Positions 35,556-41,221 of a stretch of 41,221 nucleotides of DNA are shown in pieces. Numbering within the stretch: position 1 is the first letter of the stretch; each line of letters starts with the position of its first letter. Origin of the DNA: an uncultured Prevotellaceae bacterium (GTDB lineage: Bacteria; Bacteroidota; Bacteroidia; Bacteroidales; Bacteroidaceae); assembly GCA_946405695.1 (NCBI GenBank), contig CAMJIA010000007.1:1-41221 (forward strand), read 5' to 3'. The position numbers were made by a program, and so were the translations under genes. Below the pieces are notes generated by a model. The model saw only the letters and a program-made list of their open reading frames with translations, made no database searches and was not told the origin of the DNA.

Positions 35556-35840
35556 TTATTGCAGGTCTTTCTGTTTCTTATGAATATAGCGTATCTGGGC
35601 GCCCTGCACGTCGGCAGCCATCTCTAGCGAGTCCAGATAGCCCGGTGTAGAGTCTACTTCGCCTCCTCGTGCCTGTAGGATACTGTCAGTACGGGCCAAC
35701 TCCTGTTGTGCCTCTGCCAGTTTCCCCTTCAGAAACTCCGAACGCACCTTCATCCTGAACCGTTCCACCTCCTGCTGTCGCCCATGACCGCAAGCCGTCA
35801 GCCCAGCCACTACTACCAATATGCCGATATACTTCTTCAT
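35556..35840 (-). CDS. Small lipoprotein of unknown function
   Basis: This 94-residue protein has a lipoprotein signal MKKYIGILVVVAGLTAC (Cys17) and a helical, charged remainder (QQEVERFRMKVRSEFLKGKLAEAQQ and on to KKQKDLQ), probably a short coiled coil. The family is not recognised. A longer frame from 35879 is excluded because the promoter (35850-35880) overlaps it. The ATG lies 9 nt after the -7 box. The gene ends at 35556, next to the -33 element of the following operon. Confidence 0.8.
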   Translation of the reverse strand: MKKYIGILVVVAGLTACGHGRQQEVERFRMKVRSEFLKGKLAEAQQELARTDSILQARGGEVDSTPGYLDSLEMAADVQGAQIRYIHKKQKDLQ

Positions 35841-35849
35841 TTGCGGGTG

Positions 35850-35880
35850 CAAAGGTACGAATAAGTGAGAACAATACAAA
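35850..35880 (-). promoter_or_regulatory. Promoter of the small lipoprotein gene
   Basis: TTTG (35880-35877), 19 bp and TACCTTTG (35857-35850) on the minus strand. Confidence 0.75.
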
Positions 35881-35913
35881 ACAAAAAGGCCATTTTTTGT
35901 TTTTATTGTCGAA

Positions 35914-35942
35914 CGAAAGTACTTTCGACGAAGTCAAAGTAC
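35914..35942. promoter_or_regulatory. Nested palindromes built on AAAGTAC
   Basis: A perfect 14-bp palindrome CGAAAGTACTTTCG (35914-35927) overlaps a second inverted repeat, GTACTTT (35919-35925) with AAAGTAC (35936-35942). It is in the divergent gap between the small lipoprotein and CotH genes, a plausible operator. Confidence 0.5.
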
Positions 35943-36036
35943 CAATAACAGAACGAAAAACCAAATTTATTTAGGATTTTCTCACTTTTTGTCACATATA
36001 GTTTGTCTGATGTTGCATTGGGAGAAAAAGTGTAGT

Positions 36037-36053
36037 CTGACAATTATTGTCAG
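36037..36053. promoter_or_regulatory. 17-bp perfect inverted repeat at the -33 position of the CotH promoter
   Basis: CTGACAAT-T-ATTGTCAG is perfectly symmetric and ends 12 bp before the -7 box at 36066. It covers the place where TTTG should be, so it is a candidate repressor or activator site. Confidence 0.6.
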
Positions 36054-36065
36054 GAATACTTTTGC

Positions 36066-36073
36066 TACCTTTG
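36066..36073 (+). promoter_or_regulatory. -7 box of the CotH-family gene
   Basis: TACCTTTG matches consensus, 30 bp before the ATG at 36104. No TTTG occurs at the usual distance; the inverted repeat is there instead. Confidence 0.65.
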
Positions 36074-36103
36074 CAGCATAAAACTAACTGACAAGAAAAA
36101 AAA

Positions 36104-38530
36104 ATGAAACAAATTTACTTCATCTTAACCATCCTGGCTGCTGCTCCTGTTAGCATTCAGGCGCAACAGGACCAGAATCTGATAATCAACGAACTGATGC
36201 AGTCGAACATAGAGTGCATCATGGACGACATCAAGGAGTTTCCCGACTCTTGGGTAGAGTTGTATAACCCCACAGATGCCGCCATTAACCTGAAGGACTA
36301 CAAAATCAGCAACAAGAACAAGGTTGCCAAGGCATGGCAGTTGCCCGACCAGGAAGTACCAGCCAAGAGCTATGTCCTCATCTATTGTGACAAGGAAGAG
36401 AAAGGCCTGCACACCAATTTCCGTCTGGAGTCTGGCAAGGACGGCAACCTCTACCTGTTTAAGGGGGACAACGTTGTTGACAAGCTGGAGAAGATGGCCA
36501 AGATGCCAGCTCCCGATGTGGCCTATGGTCGCAAGACCGATGGTGCTGACGAGTGGGGTTATCAGCTGACGGCAACCCCTGGCAAGGCTAACTGCGGTAA
36601 CATTTGCGACGGCAAGCACATCCTCGGCGCCCCAGTCTTTGGCAAGCAGGGTTTCGCAACTGCTGGCGATGCCGCCTTCCAACTGACGCTGAGTCTGCCT
36701 GAAGGTGCTCCTGAGGGTGCCGTCATCCGCTATACCAAGGATGGTAGCGAACCCAAGGCCACCAGCACGAAGTACACAAGCGCCATCAGCATCACCAAGA
36801 CAACGGCCATTCGTGCCAAGGTGTTCTGCGACGGCTGGCTTTCGCCCATGAGCACGGCCCAATCGTACATCTTCCACCCAAGAGAAATGACAACTCCCAT
36901 CTTCTCCATTCAAACCAATGACAAGTATCTGAACGACACAGAGATAGGTCTTTTTGCCAACAACAACAGCAAGGAAGACAAGAAGACACACGACTGGCGC
37001 CGCCCTGTCAACATTGAGTTTTTCCCCGCAGAGGGCGAGGAGAGCGCCTTCAACCAACTCGGAGAGACGCGCATCCAAGGCGGCCAGTCGCGTAGCAATG
37101 CACTCAAGTCGATGGTCTTCTATGCCAACAAGCGCTTTGACCCCGACCACAAGCAGTTCCTGTATGAGTTCTTCCCCGACCAGAAACCTGGTGTCACGAA
37201 GTTCAAGTCATTCTCCCTGCGCGATGGTGGTAACGACTTTGGCGACCTCTACTTCCGCGACGCCATCATCCAGCGCACCATGGCCAGCCACACCGACCTG
37301 GACTGGCAGGCCTGCCGTACTGCCGTGCTCTATCTGAACGGTGAATACATGGGCATGCTCAACATTCGCGAGCGCTCGAACGCAGACAACGTGTACAGCA
37401 ACTATAACGGTCTGGAAGATGTCGACATGGTGGAGATTAGCCATGAACAAGTGAATGGTGTAGACCAGTTCATTGAGGAAGTGAAGGAAGGCACCAGCGA
37501 CTTCTACGATGCCTTCAAGACGTTCTACAGCGAAAAGGGCCACACCAAGACTGAATACGAGGAGTGGATAGACGTTAATGAGTATCTGAGCGTCATGGCG
37601 ATGAACCTCTTCTACGGCAACATCGACTTTCCCGGCAACAACCTTGTCTTTTGGCGTCCCAACGATGACGATACAGAGTCTGGCCTTCCTAAGAAATTCC
37701 GCGTTATCGTCAAAGATACCGACTTTGGACTGGGACTTTATGGCAGAGCAAACAGCTACAACACCATCGACCTGCTCTATAATCCCAGCAATCATAGCGG
37801 TGACAACTGGGCATTCACCGAACCGGCAACACGTCTCATCAAGAACATGTTGGAGAACGAGGAACTGAAGAACATGTTCATTGACAAGTGCTGCATCTTC
37901 ATGGGTGACTTCATGAACGGCAAGGGTACCAGCGAGATGATAGACCTCATCAAGGACGAGGCCATGGAGGAATTTGTTGCCCACCGCGACAAGTACAATC
38001 CCGGTTGGGGCTGGTGGCCAGCAGACAATCGTGGCGATATTACCAACAAGTTCAACAACGCCAAGAACTGGGCCAATGGTCGTCCAGAACAGTTCTATAA
38101 GCACATTGGTAACAAGTGGAGCCTCGGCACGCCCATAGCGTTGACCATCAATAAGAGCAACAAGAGTGATGTGCAAATTGTCTTTAACGACATCAAACTG
38201 TCTGGTAACGTGTTCGACGGCAAATACTTCAAGAACCGCACCATCACGCTCAGCGCTACCGCCAACGAAGAGGGCAAGACGGTCACCGGCTGGAAGGTCA
38301 CTGGCGCCATCAGCAAGGAGGTTCATGGCAGTGAGTTAACCCTGCAGATGCCCAATGGCGCTGTCAACATCAATCCCATCGTCGGCTTTGGCTCAGGCAT
38401 CGAGGATATTGAACTGTCATCTGTCAACGCTCAGCGCTCAACAATCTACGACCTGCAGGGTCGCCAGATAACAACTCCTCAGGCTGGCAGAGTGTACATT
38501 CAGAATGGCAAAAAAATCATCTGGCGCTAA
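36104..38530 (+). CDS. Secreted CotH kinase-family protein with lamin-tail domain and sorting-type tail
   Basis: This is an 808-residue exported protein. A signal peptide (1-20, ending IQA) is followed by a lamin-tail domain (about 25-165; INELMQSN, DSWVELYNPTDAAINLKDYKIS). A chitobiase C-terminal-like domain (about 175-258; IRYTKDGSEP) comes next, then a CotH-type kinase fold (about 290-620; FKSFSLRDGGND, LYLNGEYMGMLNIRER, FYGNIDFPGNN, VKDTDFGLGLYG). A repeat-like beta domain (about 685-765) and the tail IYDLQGRQI...VYIQNGKKIIWR close it. CotH proteins can phosphorylate proteins (spore coat in Bacillus). In Bacteroidota, secreted multi-domain forms are common but of unknown substrate. The tail suggests type IX secretion (inference). 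Confidence 0.92.
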   Translation: MKQIYFILTILAAAPVSIQAQQDQNLIINELMQSNIECIMDDIKEFPDSWVELYNPTDAAINLKDYKISNKNKVAKAWQLPDQEVPAKSYVLIYCDKEEKGLHTNFRLESGKDGNLYLFKGDNVVDKLEKMAKMPAPDVAYGRKTDGADEWGYQLTATPGKANCGNICDGKHILGAPVFGKQGFATAGDAAFQLTLSLPEGAPEGAVIRYTKDGSEPKATSTKYTSAISITKTTAIRAKVFCDGWLSPMSTAQSYIFHPREMTTPIFSIQTNDKYLNDTEIGLFANNNSKEDKKTHDWRRPVNIEFFPAEGEESAFNQLGETRIQGGQSRSNALKSMVFYANKRFDPDHKQFLYEFFPDQKPGVTKFKSFSLRDGGNDFGDLYFRDAIIQRTMASHTDLDWQACRTAVLYLNGEYMGMLNIRERSNADNVYSNYNGLEDVDMVEISHEQVNGVDQFIEEVKEGTSDFYDAFKTFYSEKGHTKTEYEEWIDVNEYLSVMAMNLFYGNIDFPGNNLVFWRPNDDDTESGLPKKFRVIVKDTDFGLGLYGRANSYNTIDLLYNPSNHSGDNWAFTEPATRLIKNMLENEELKNMFIDKCCIFMGDFMNGKGTSEMIDLIKDEAMEEFVAHRDKYNPGWGWWPADNRGDITNKFNNAKNWANGRPEQFYKHIGNKWSLGTPIALTINKSNKSDVQIVFNDIKLSGNVFDGKYFKNRTITLSATANEEGKTVTGWKVTGAISKEVHGSELTLQMPNGAVNINPIVGFGSGIEDIELSSVNAQRSTIYDLQGRQITTPQAGRVYIQNGKKIIWR

Positions 38531-38580
38531 TAGCCAGATGATAAAACGATAAGGATTACCCCAAAATACAAGGTCAGGAG

Positions 38581-38617
38581 ATTACCCAACGTTCGGTAGC
38601 GTTTGGGTAATTTTTTG
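38581..38617 (+). terminator. Intrinsic terminator of the CotH gene, overlapping the convergent gene
   Basis: The stem ATTACCCAACG (38581-38591) with CGTTTGGGTAAT (38600-38611), with one bulged base, is followed by a T run to 38617. It lies within the last codons of the convergent RapZ-fusion gene, which ends at 38582. Confidence 0.8.
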
Positions 38618-40141
38618 TTCCCTATGACAAATGCGCACCTCGATGCCGAACTTCTCGTGGATGTGCTCAGCCAGATGCTGTGCACTATAGACAGAACGGT
38701 GCTGACCACCGGTACAGCCAAAGCAGAACATCAACGAGGTAAAGCCACGCTGGATATAGCGGCGCACATGGGCATCGGCTAGCTTATAAACGCTGTCCAG
38801 GAAGGTCAGTATCTCACCATCGTCTTCCAGGAAACGGATAACAGGCTCGTCTAGACCTGTCAACTGCTTGTACGGCTCATAACGGCCAGGGTTGTGGGTT
38901 GAACGACAGTCAAACACATAGCCGCCACCATTGCCCGACTCATCCTCAGGGATTCCCTTGGTATAAGAGAAGCTGAAGACGCGCACCACCAGCGGTCCCT
39001 GGGCATCGTACTTGGAGAAAGTGGCAGGACCATCCTGCGGGTGGGGTTTATAGGGGTTCAGGTCTGTCGTCTTATATCCGTCGGCACGACTGACTGTGGC
39101 CTCCACATACTGGAACTGAGGCAGCTCCGTCAGGCGGCGCAGTACACCGACCAAATAGGGATAGGGGAAGTCGCGCTCGTCGAGCAACTCTCGGATATTC
39201 TGGATGGCAGGGGGGATGGACTCTATAAAGTGGGCCTTGCGCTCGAAGTAGCCACGGAAACCATAGGCGCCCAGTACCTGCAACTGACGGAACAGTACAA
39301 ACAGGCTGAGACGCTCAACAAAGCGGTGGGGCGTCGGCACCTCGGTCAACTGCTTCAGGGCATTGTAGTACTCATAGACCAACTCACGACGCAGCTTGTG
39401 AGGATACTTTGCCGAGGCCTGCCACAGGAACGACGCTAGATCGTAGTAGTACGGGCCACGGCGACCACCCTGGAAGTCAATGAAGTAGGGCTGTTGGCTG
39501 TGGGCTGCAGGCTGTTGGCTATCAACCAACATGATATTCCGCGCCTGGAAGTCACGATAGAGGAAGCATTGCTCGTCACCGGCTTCTGTCAGGTCCTTTG
39601 CCAACAGGCGAAAGTCAGCCTCCAGCTTCATCTCATGGAAGTCAAGCTCTGTAGCTTTCAGGAAACAGTATTTAAAGTAGTTGAGATCAAAGAGTACAGA
39701 GTTGGTATCAAACTCCGGCTGCGGATAGCAGTTGGTGAAATCAAGCTCACGGGCACCACGCAACTGCATGTTCGGCAACTCACGGATGGTACGGCGCAAC
39801 AATTCCTGCTCCTTCAGCGTGTAACGGCCACCAGCCTCACGACCACCACGAATGGCATCGAATAGCGACATGGAGCCCAGGTCGGTCTGAATGTAGCGTA
39901 GCTCGTCGTCGCTGACCGCAAGAATCGTGGGGACAGGCAACTTACAATCCGTAAAATGATTAGCCAGATAGACAAAGGCGTGGTTTTCGTCACGACTGGT
40001 ACCTACACAGCCTATCACGCTCTTGCCCTCCGAAGAGGTCAAACGATAGTACTCACGATTGCTGCCACCAGCCGTCAGCTGCTGTACATTCTGGGGCTCT
40101 ACCCCACTCCATTTCTTGTAAAGTTCAACTAATTTCTGCAT
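38582..40141 (-). CDS. Fusion of an APH/choline-kinase-like domain and the RapZ C-terminal domain
   Basis: This 519-residue protein is cytoplasmic. Residues about 1-340 have the aminoglycoside phosphotransferase/AmgK-like fold: TAGGSNREYYRL (nucleotide loop), FLYRDFQARNIM (catalytic Asp197; Tyr replaces the His of the usual HxD) and FIDFQGGRRGP (metal Asp222). Residues about 375-519 match the RapZ C-terminal domain: FSYTKGIP, FDCRSTHNPGRYEPYKQLTGLD and FGCTGGQHRSV. In E. coli RapZ senses glucosamine-6-phosphate through this domain; AmgK phosphorylates cell-wall amino sugars. A cell-wall sugar role is thus inferred. Residues 206-218 (VDSQQPAAHSQQP) are encoded by a short DNA repeat. The ATG at 40141 is chosen because a longer frame from 40180 covers the promoter. 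Confidence 0.88.
   Translation of the reverse strand: MQKLVELYKKWSGVEPQNVQQLTAGGSNREYYRLTSSEGKSVIGCVGTSRDENHAFVYLANHFTDCKLPVPTILAVSDDELRYIQTDLGSMSLFDAIRGGREAGGRYTLKEQELLRRTIRELPNMQLRGARELDFTNCYPQPEFDTNSVLFDLNYFKYCFLKATELDFHEMKLEADFRLLAKDLTEAGDEQCFLYRDFQARNIMLVDSQQPAAHSQQPYFIDFQGGRRGPYYYDLASFLWQASAKYPHKLRRELVYEYYNALKQLTEVPTPHRFVERLSLFVLFRQLQVLGAYGFRGYFERKAHFIESIPPAIQNIRELLDERDFPYPYLVGVLRRLTELPQFQYVEATVSRADGYKTTDLNPYKPHPQDGPATFSKYDAQGPLVVRVFSFSYTKGIPEDESGNGGGYVFDCRSTHNPGRYEPYKQLTGLDEPVIRFLEDDGEILTFLDSVYKLADAHVRRYIQRGFTSLMFCFGCTGGQHRSVYSAQHLAEHIHEKFGIEVRICHREQKITQTLPNVG
39489..39520. repeat. Short direct repeat inserted in the RapZ-fusion gene
   Basis: Two copies of GGCTGTTGGCT (39489-39499 and 39510-39520) are separated by related GGGCTG sequence. 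They encode the SQQPAAHSQQP stretch between the catalytic RDxxxxN loop and the DFQ motif of the kinase fold. Confidence 0.8.
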
Positions 40142-40149
40142 ATTGTTGG

Positions 40150-40181
40150 CAAAGGTACGAATAAGCGAGGAAAATACCAAA
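40150..40181 (-). promoter_or_regulatory. Promoter of the APH-RapZ fusion gene
   Basis: TTTG (40181-40178), 20 bp and TACCTTTG (40157-40150) on the minus strand. The ATG follows 8 nt after the -7 box. Confidence 0.75.
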
Positions 40182-40244
40182 TTAATTTGAGTATTTTCGA
40201 GCGAGAGTACCTATACATGCGATTCATACACCTCACCTTCAGGT

Positions 40245-40403
40245 CGTTCCTGACGTTCCTTTCACCCGTTCCGACGTCATTTTGCGGTCGTTCCGATGAT
40301 ACTTTACACCCCTAAAGTATCATCGGAACGGGTCGTAGATGACGTCGGAAGCACCCGAAGATGACGTTGGAACGGATGCAAGATGACATTGCTACCATCC
40401 AGC
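40245..40403. repeat. Inverted array of 22-bp repeat units with an 18-bp perfect central hairpin
   Basis: Units resembling CGTTCCGACGTCATT begin at 40245, 40267 and 40289, exactly 22 bp apart. Reverse-complement units resembling GATGACGTCGGAACG begin at 40316, 40338, 40360 and 40382, again exactly 22 bp apart. Each unit is about 15 conserved bp plus 7 variable bp. At the centre, 40289-40306 and 40313-40330 form a perfect 18-bp stem with a 6-nt loop. Outside it, 40269-40280 pairs perfectly with 40339-40350 across a symmetric 8x8 internal loop. It fills the middle of the 329-bp gene-free stretch 40142-40470. No ORF, tRNA or transposon end is seen in it. Confidence 0.85.
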
Positions 40404-40442
40404 GATAGCCCCTTATCATTTCTTGCTATTATCCAGTTTCCA

Positions 40443-40472
40443 AAAATTTAAATTTTCGACTGTCTGACAGTC
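40443..40472 (-). terminator. Possible terminator after the DUF3836 gene
   Basis: The perfect palindrome GACTGTC-T-GACAGTC (40458-40472) overlaps the stop codon. On the minus strand it is followed by GAAAATTTAAATTTTT. The T tract is interrupted and the loop would be very short, so this is tentative; the palindrome could instead bind a protein. Confidence 0.4.
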
Positions 40473-41013
40473 ACTGCTCGGCAAAGAGGAGGGGCATTTC
40501 GATGACCTGTATCTCGCTGATGAGCTGATAGGGTATGGAGGAATCTTGGCGGCGATAGTGGCTGATGTCGTAGACGTCGCTGTAGGGCTGCAAGGTATAG
40601 ACCATCTTGTCCACTGGCTGCTCGAAGCTGTTGGTCTTCTTGTTGTAGTGACTGTACTCTACGCTATAGGTGCCGTAGTTAAGAGTGTAGTCGTAGCGGG
40701 AAGCAATAGCCCAACGGTTGTTCATCTTGTCCCATTGTGAGGTTACCTTGCTGGTCAGCGTGCCGTCGGCGGCATAGGTGTAGTCATGCTTGCGATAGGG
40801 AGTCAGCTGGAAGTCCTTGCCTTCACCGCTTTTCTGATAGACATACATGGTGGTGATGTCATCTTCGGTATAGTCGGCATTGTAGGCAAAAACGCTCTCA
40901 GGCATATTGACGACTGTCTCATATCCGTTCTTAACGGTTTCAGAGGTGAGAACTTGTGCCTTGGCGCTCATGGCGGATACGCACATCAGGGTTGCAATTA
41001 CTAAATGTTTCAT
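40471..41013 (-). CDS. Exported DUF3836-family protein
   Basis: This 180-residue protein has a signal peptide (MKHLVIATLMCVSAMSAKAQ). A beta-rich body has repeated Tyr/Asp motifs (YRKHDYTYAADGTLTSKVTSQWD, YDYTLNYGTYSVEYSHYNKKTN), as in the DUF3836 family found in Bacteroides and Prevotella. These repeats resemble short beta-hairpin units of the YD-repeat kind. Function is unknown; a periplasmic or surface location is likely. No consensus promoter is found in the 150 bp upstream. Confidence 0.8.
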   Translation of the reverse strand: MKHLVIATLMCVSAMSAKAQVLTSETVKNGYETVVNMPESVFAYNADYTEDDITTMYVYQKSGEGKDFQLTPYRKHDYTYAADGTLTSKVTSQWDKMNNRWAIASRYDYTLNYGTYSVEYSHYNKKTNSFEQPVDKMVYTLQPYSDVYDISHYRRQDSSIPYQLISEIQVIEMPLLFAEQ

Positions 41014-41167
41014 AATCGTAAATGTTTAAAAGTTATTTTTTACTCCTTAGACGCAACCTTGTGTTGGTTTACTACAGTCTTGCGTTGTTTTTTTTACTTC
41101 TTTTGTCTGTTAGACGTAAAAAACGGGCAGAAAAGTTGCAACACCTTGTGGGGAATTCTTGGAATTT

Positions 41168-41221
41168 TCAATAGTTGTCCAATATCTGTTGGAGTTTCTC
41201 GCGCTGTCGCTCCTTCTTCGA
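41168..41221 (-). CDS. C-terminal end of an unidentified gene (partial)
   Basis: The last 54 bases read on the minus strand as an open frame ending KKERQREKLQQILDNY followed by TGA at 41170-41168. The charged helical end looks like coding sequence, but only 17 residues are visible and the call is tentative. The 154-bp gap to the DUF3836 gene holds two copies of TTAGACG followed by CAA or TAA (near 41047 and 41116) and nothing else I recognise. Confidence 0.45.
   Translation of the reverse strand, partial: SKKERQREKLQQILDNY

Noticed and set aside
36125..37150. A 341-codon open frame antisense to the CotH gene
   Set aside because: It mirrors the first part of CotH, starts with no promoter or ribosome site and has no family features.
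37208..38326. A 372-codon open frame antisense to the CotH gene
   Set aside because: It lies wholly inside the CotH gene, which has clear domains and a signal peptide. The antisense frame has no recognisable motif and follows from codon bias.
40245..40403. CRISPR array
   Set aside because: Units are only about 15 conserved bp at 22-bp spacing, occur in both orientations and pair with each other; no cas genes are present.
41041..41126. Repeat or operator in the gap before the DUF3836 gene
   Set aside because: Only two short TTAGACG copies and loosely related GCAAC/GTTG sequences are seen; too weak to call a site.

Overview
The window looks like chromosome from a Prevotella-type member of the Bacteroidales. 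Promoters follow the Bacteroidota pattern (TTTG, 19-20 bp, TAnnTTTG), Shine-Dalgarno sites are weak, and secreted enzymes end in the GIYIxxGKK-type tail common in Prevotella. Regulators of the type IX secretion system (PorX, PorW/SprE) and Bacteroidota families such as DUF1599 and DUF3836 are present. I see no phage, insertion sequence, CRISPR array or plasmid signature; the content is chromosomal and largely operonic. The assignment rests on gene content only.

Layout. (1) Positions 1-7231, minus strand: a tight operon of three multi-PAS sensor kinases plus the start of a fourth gene that runs off the left edge. Two of the three kinases have Tyr where the phospho-accepting His should be, one of these also has a damaged ATPase site, and no response regulator is visible beside them. 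(2) 7384-10252, plus strand: frr-rsgA-MATE, start and stop codons overlapping. (3) 10363-16353, plus strand: three exported enzymes, each with its own promoter: a GH13 neopullulanase/cyclomaltodextrinase, an endonuclease I and an M6 metalloprotease; the last two carry the secretion-type tail. (4) 16463-19871, minus strand: an outer-membrane barrel, a LytTR regulator with its LytS-type kinase (His/Arg-rich periplasmic loop), and an alanine-rich lipoprotein. (5) 20022-24423, plus strand: three overlapping genes that pack six corrin-ring activities into fusion proteins (CobJ-CbiC, CbiE-CbiT, CbiG-CobM). (6) 24438-30852, minus strand: aroA-porW-porX-tsaE. PorW appears translationally fused to a small Cys-containing membrane protein. 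(7) A tRNA-Pro(GGG) at 31016-31091. (8) 31176-35514, minus strand: a six-gene operon (DUF1599, DoxX/MauE-like, tpiA, SPOR, folE, unknown membrane protein), then a separate small lipoprotein. (9) 36104-38530: a large CotH-family secreted protein behind a promoter with striking palindromes. (10) Convergent to it, a fusion of an aminoglycoside/sugar-kinase fold with the RapZ C-terminal domain. (11) A 22-bp-phased inverted repeat array (40245-40403) in the longest gene-free stretch, then a DUF3836 protein and the tail of one more gene.

Threads across the window: type IX secretion regulators and their likely cargo (endonuclease, protease, CotH protein) sit within about 25 kb. Several genes have their ATG only 8-9 nt after the -7 box, which predicts leaderless or near-leaderless mRNAs. 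Short tandem arrays with periods of 7, 8 or 9 bp lie at gene junctions and inside protein linkers. The least explained elements are the Tyr-substituted kinase operon and the 22-bp inverted array.
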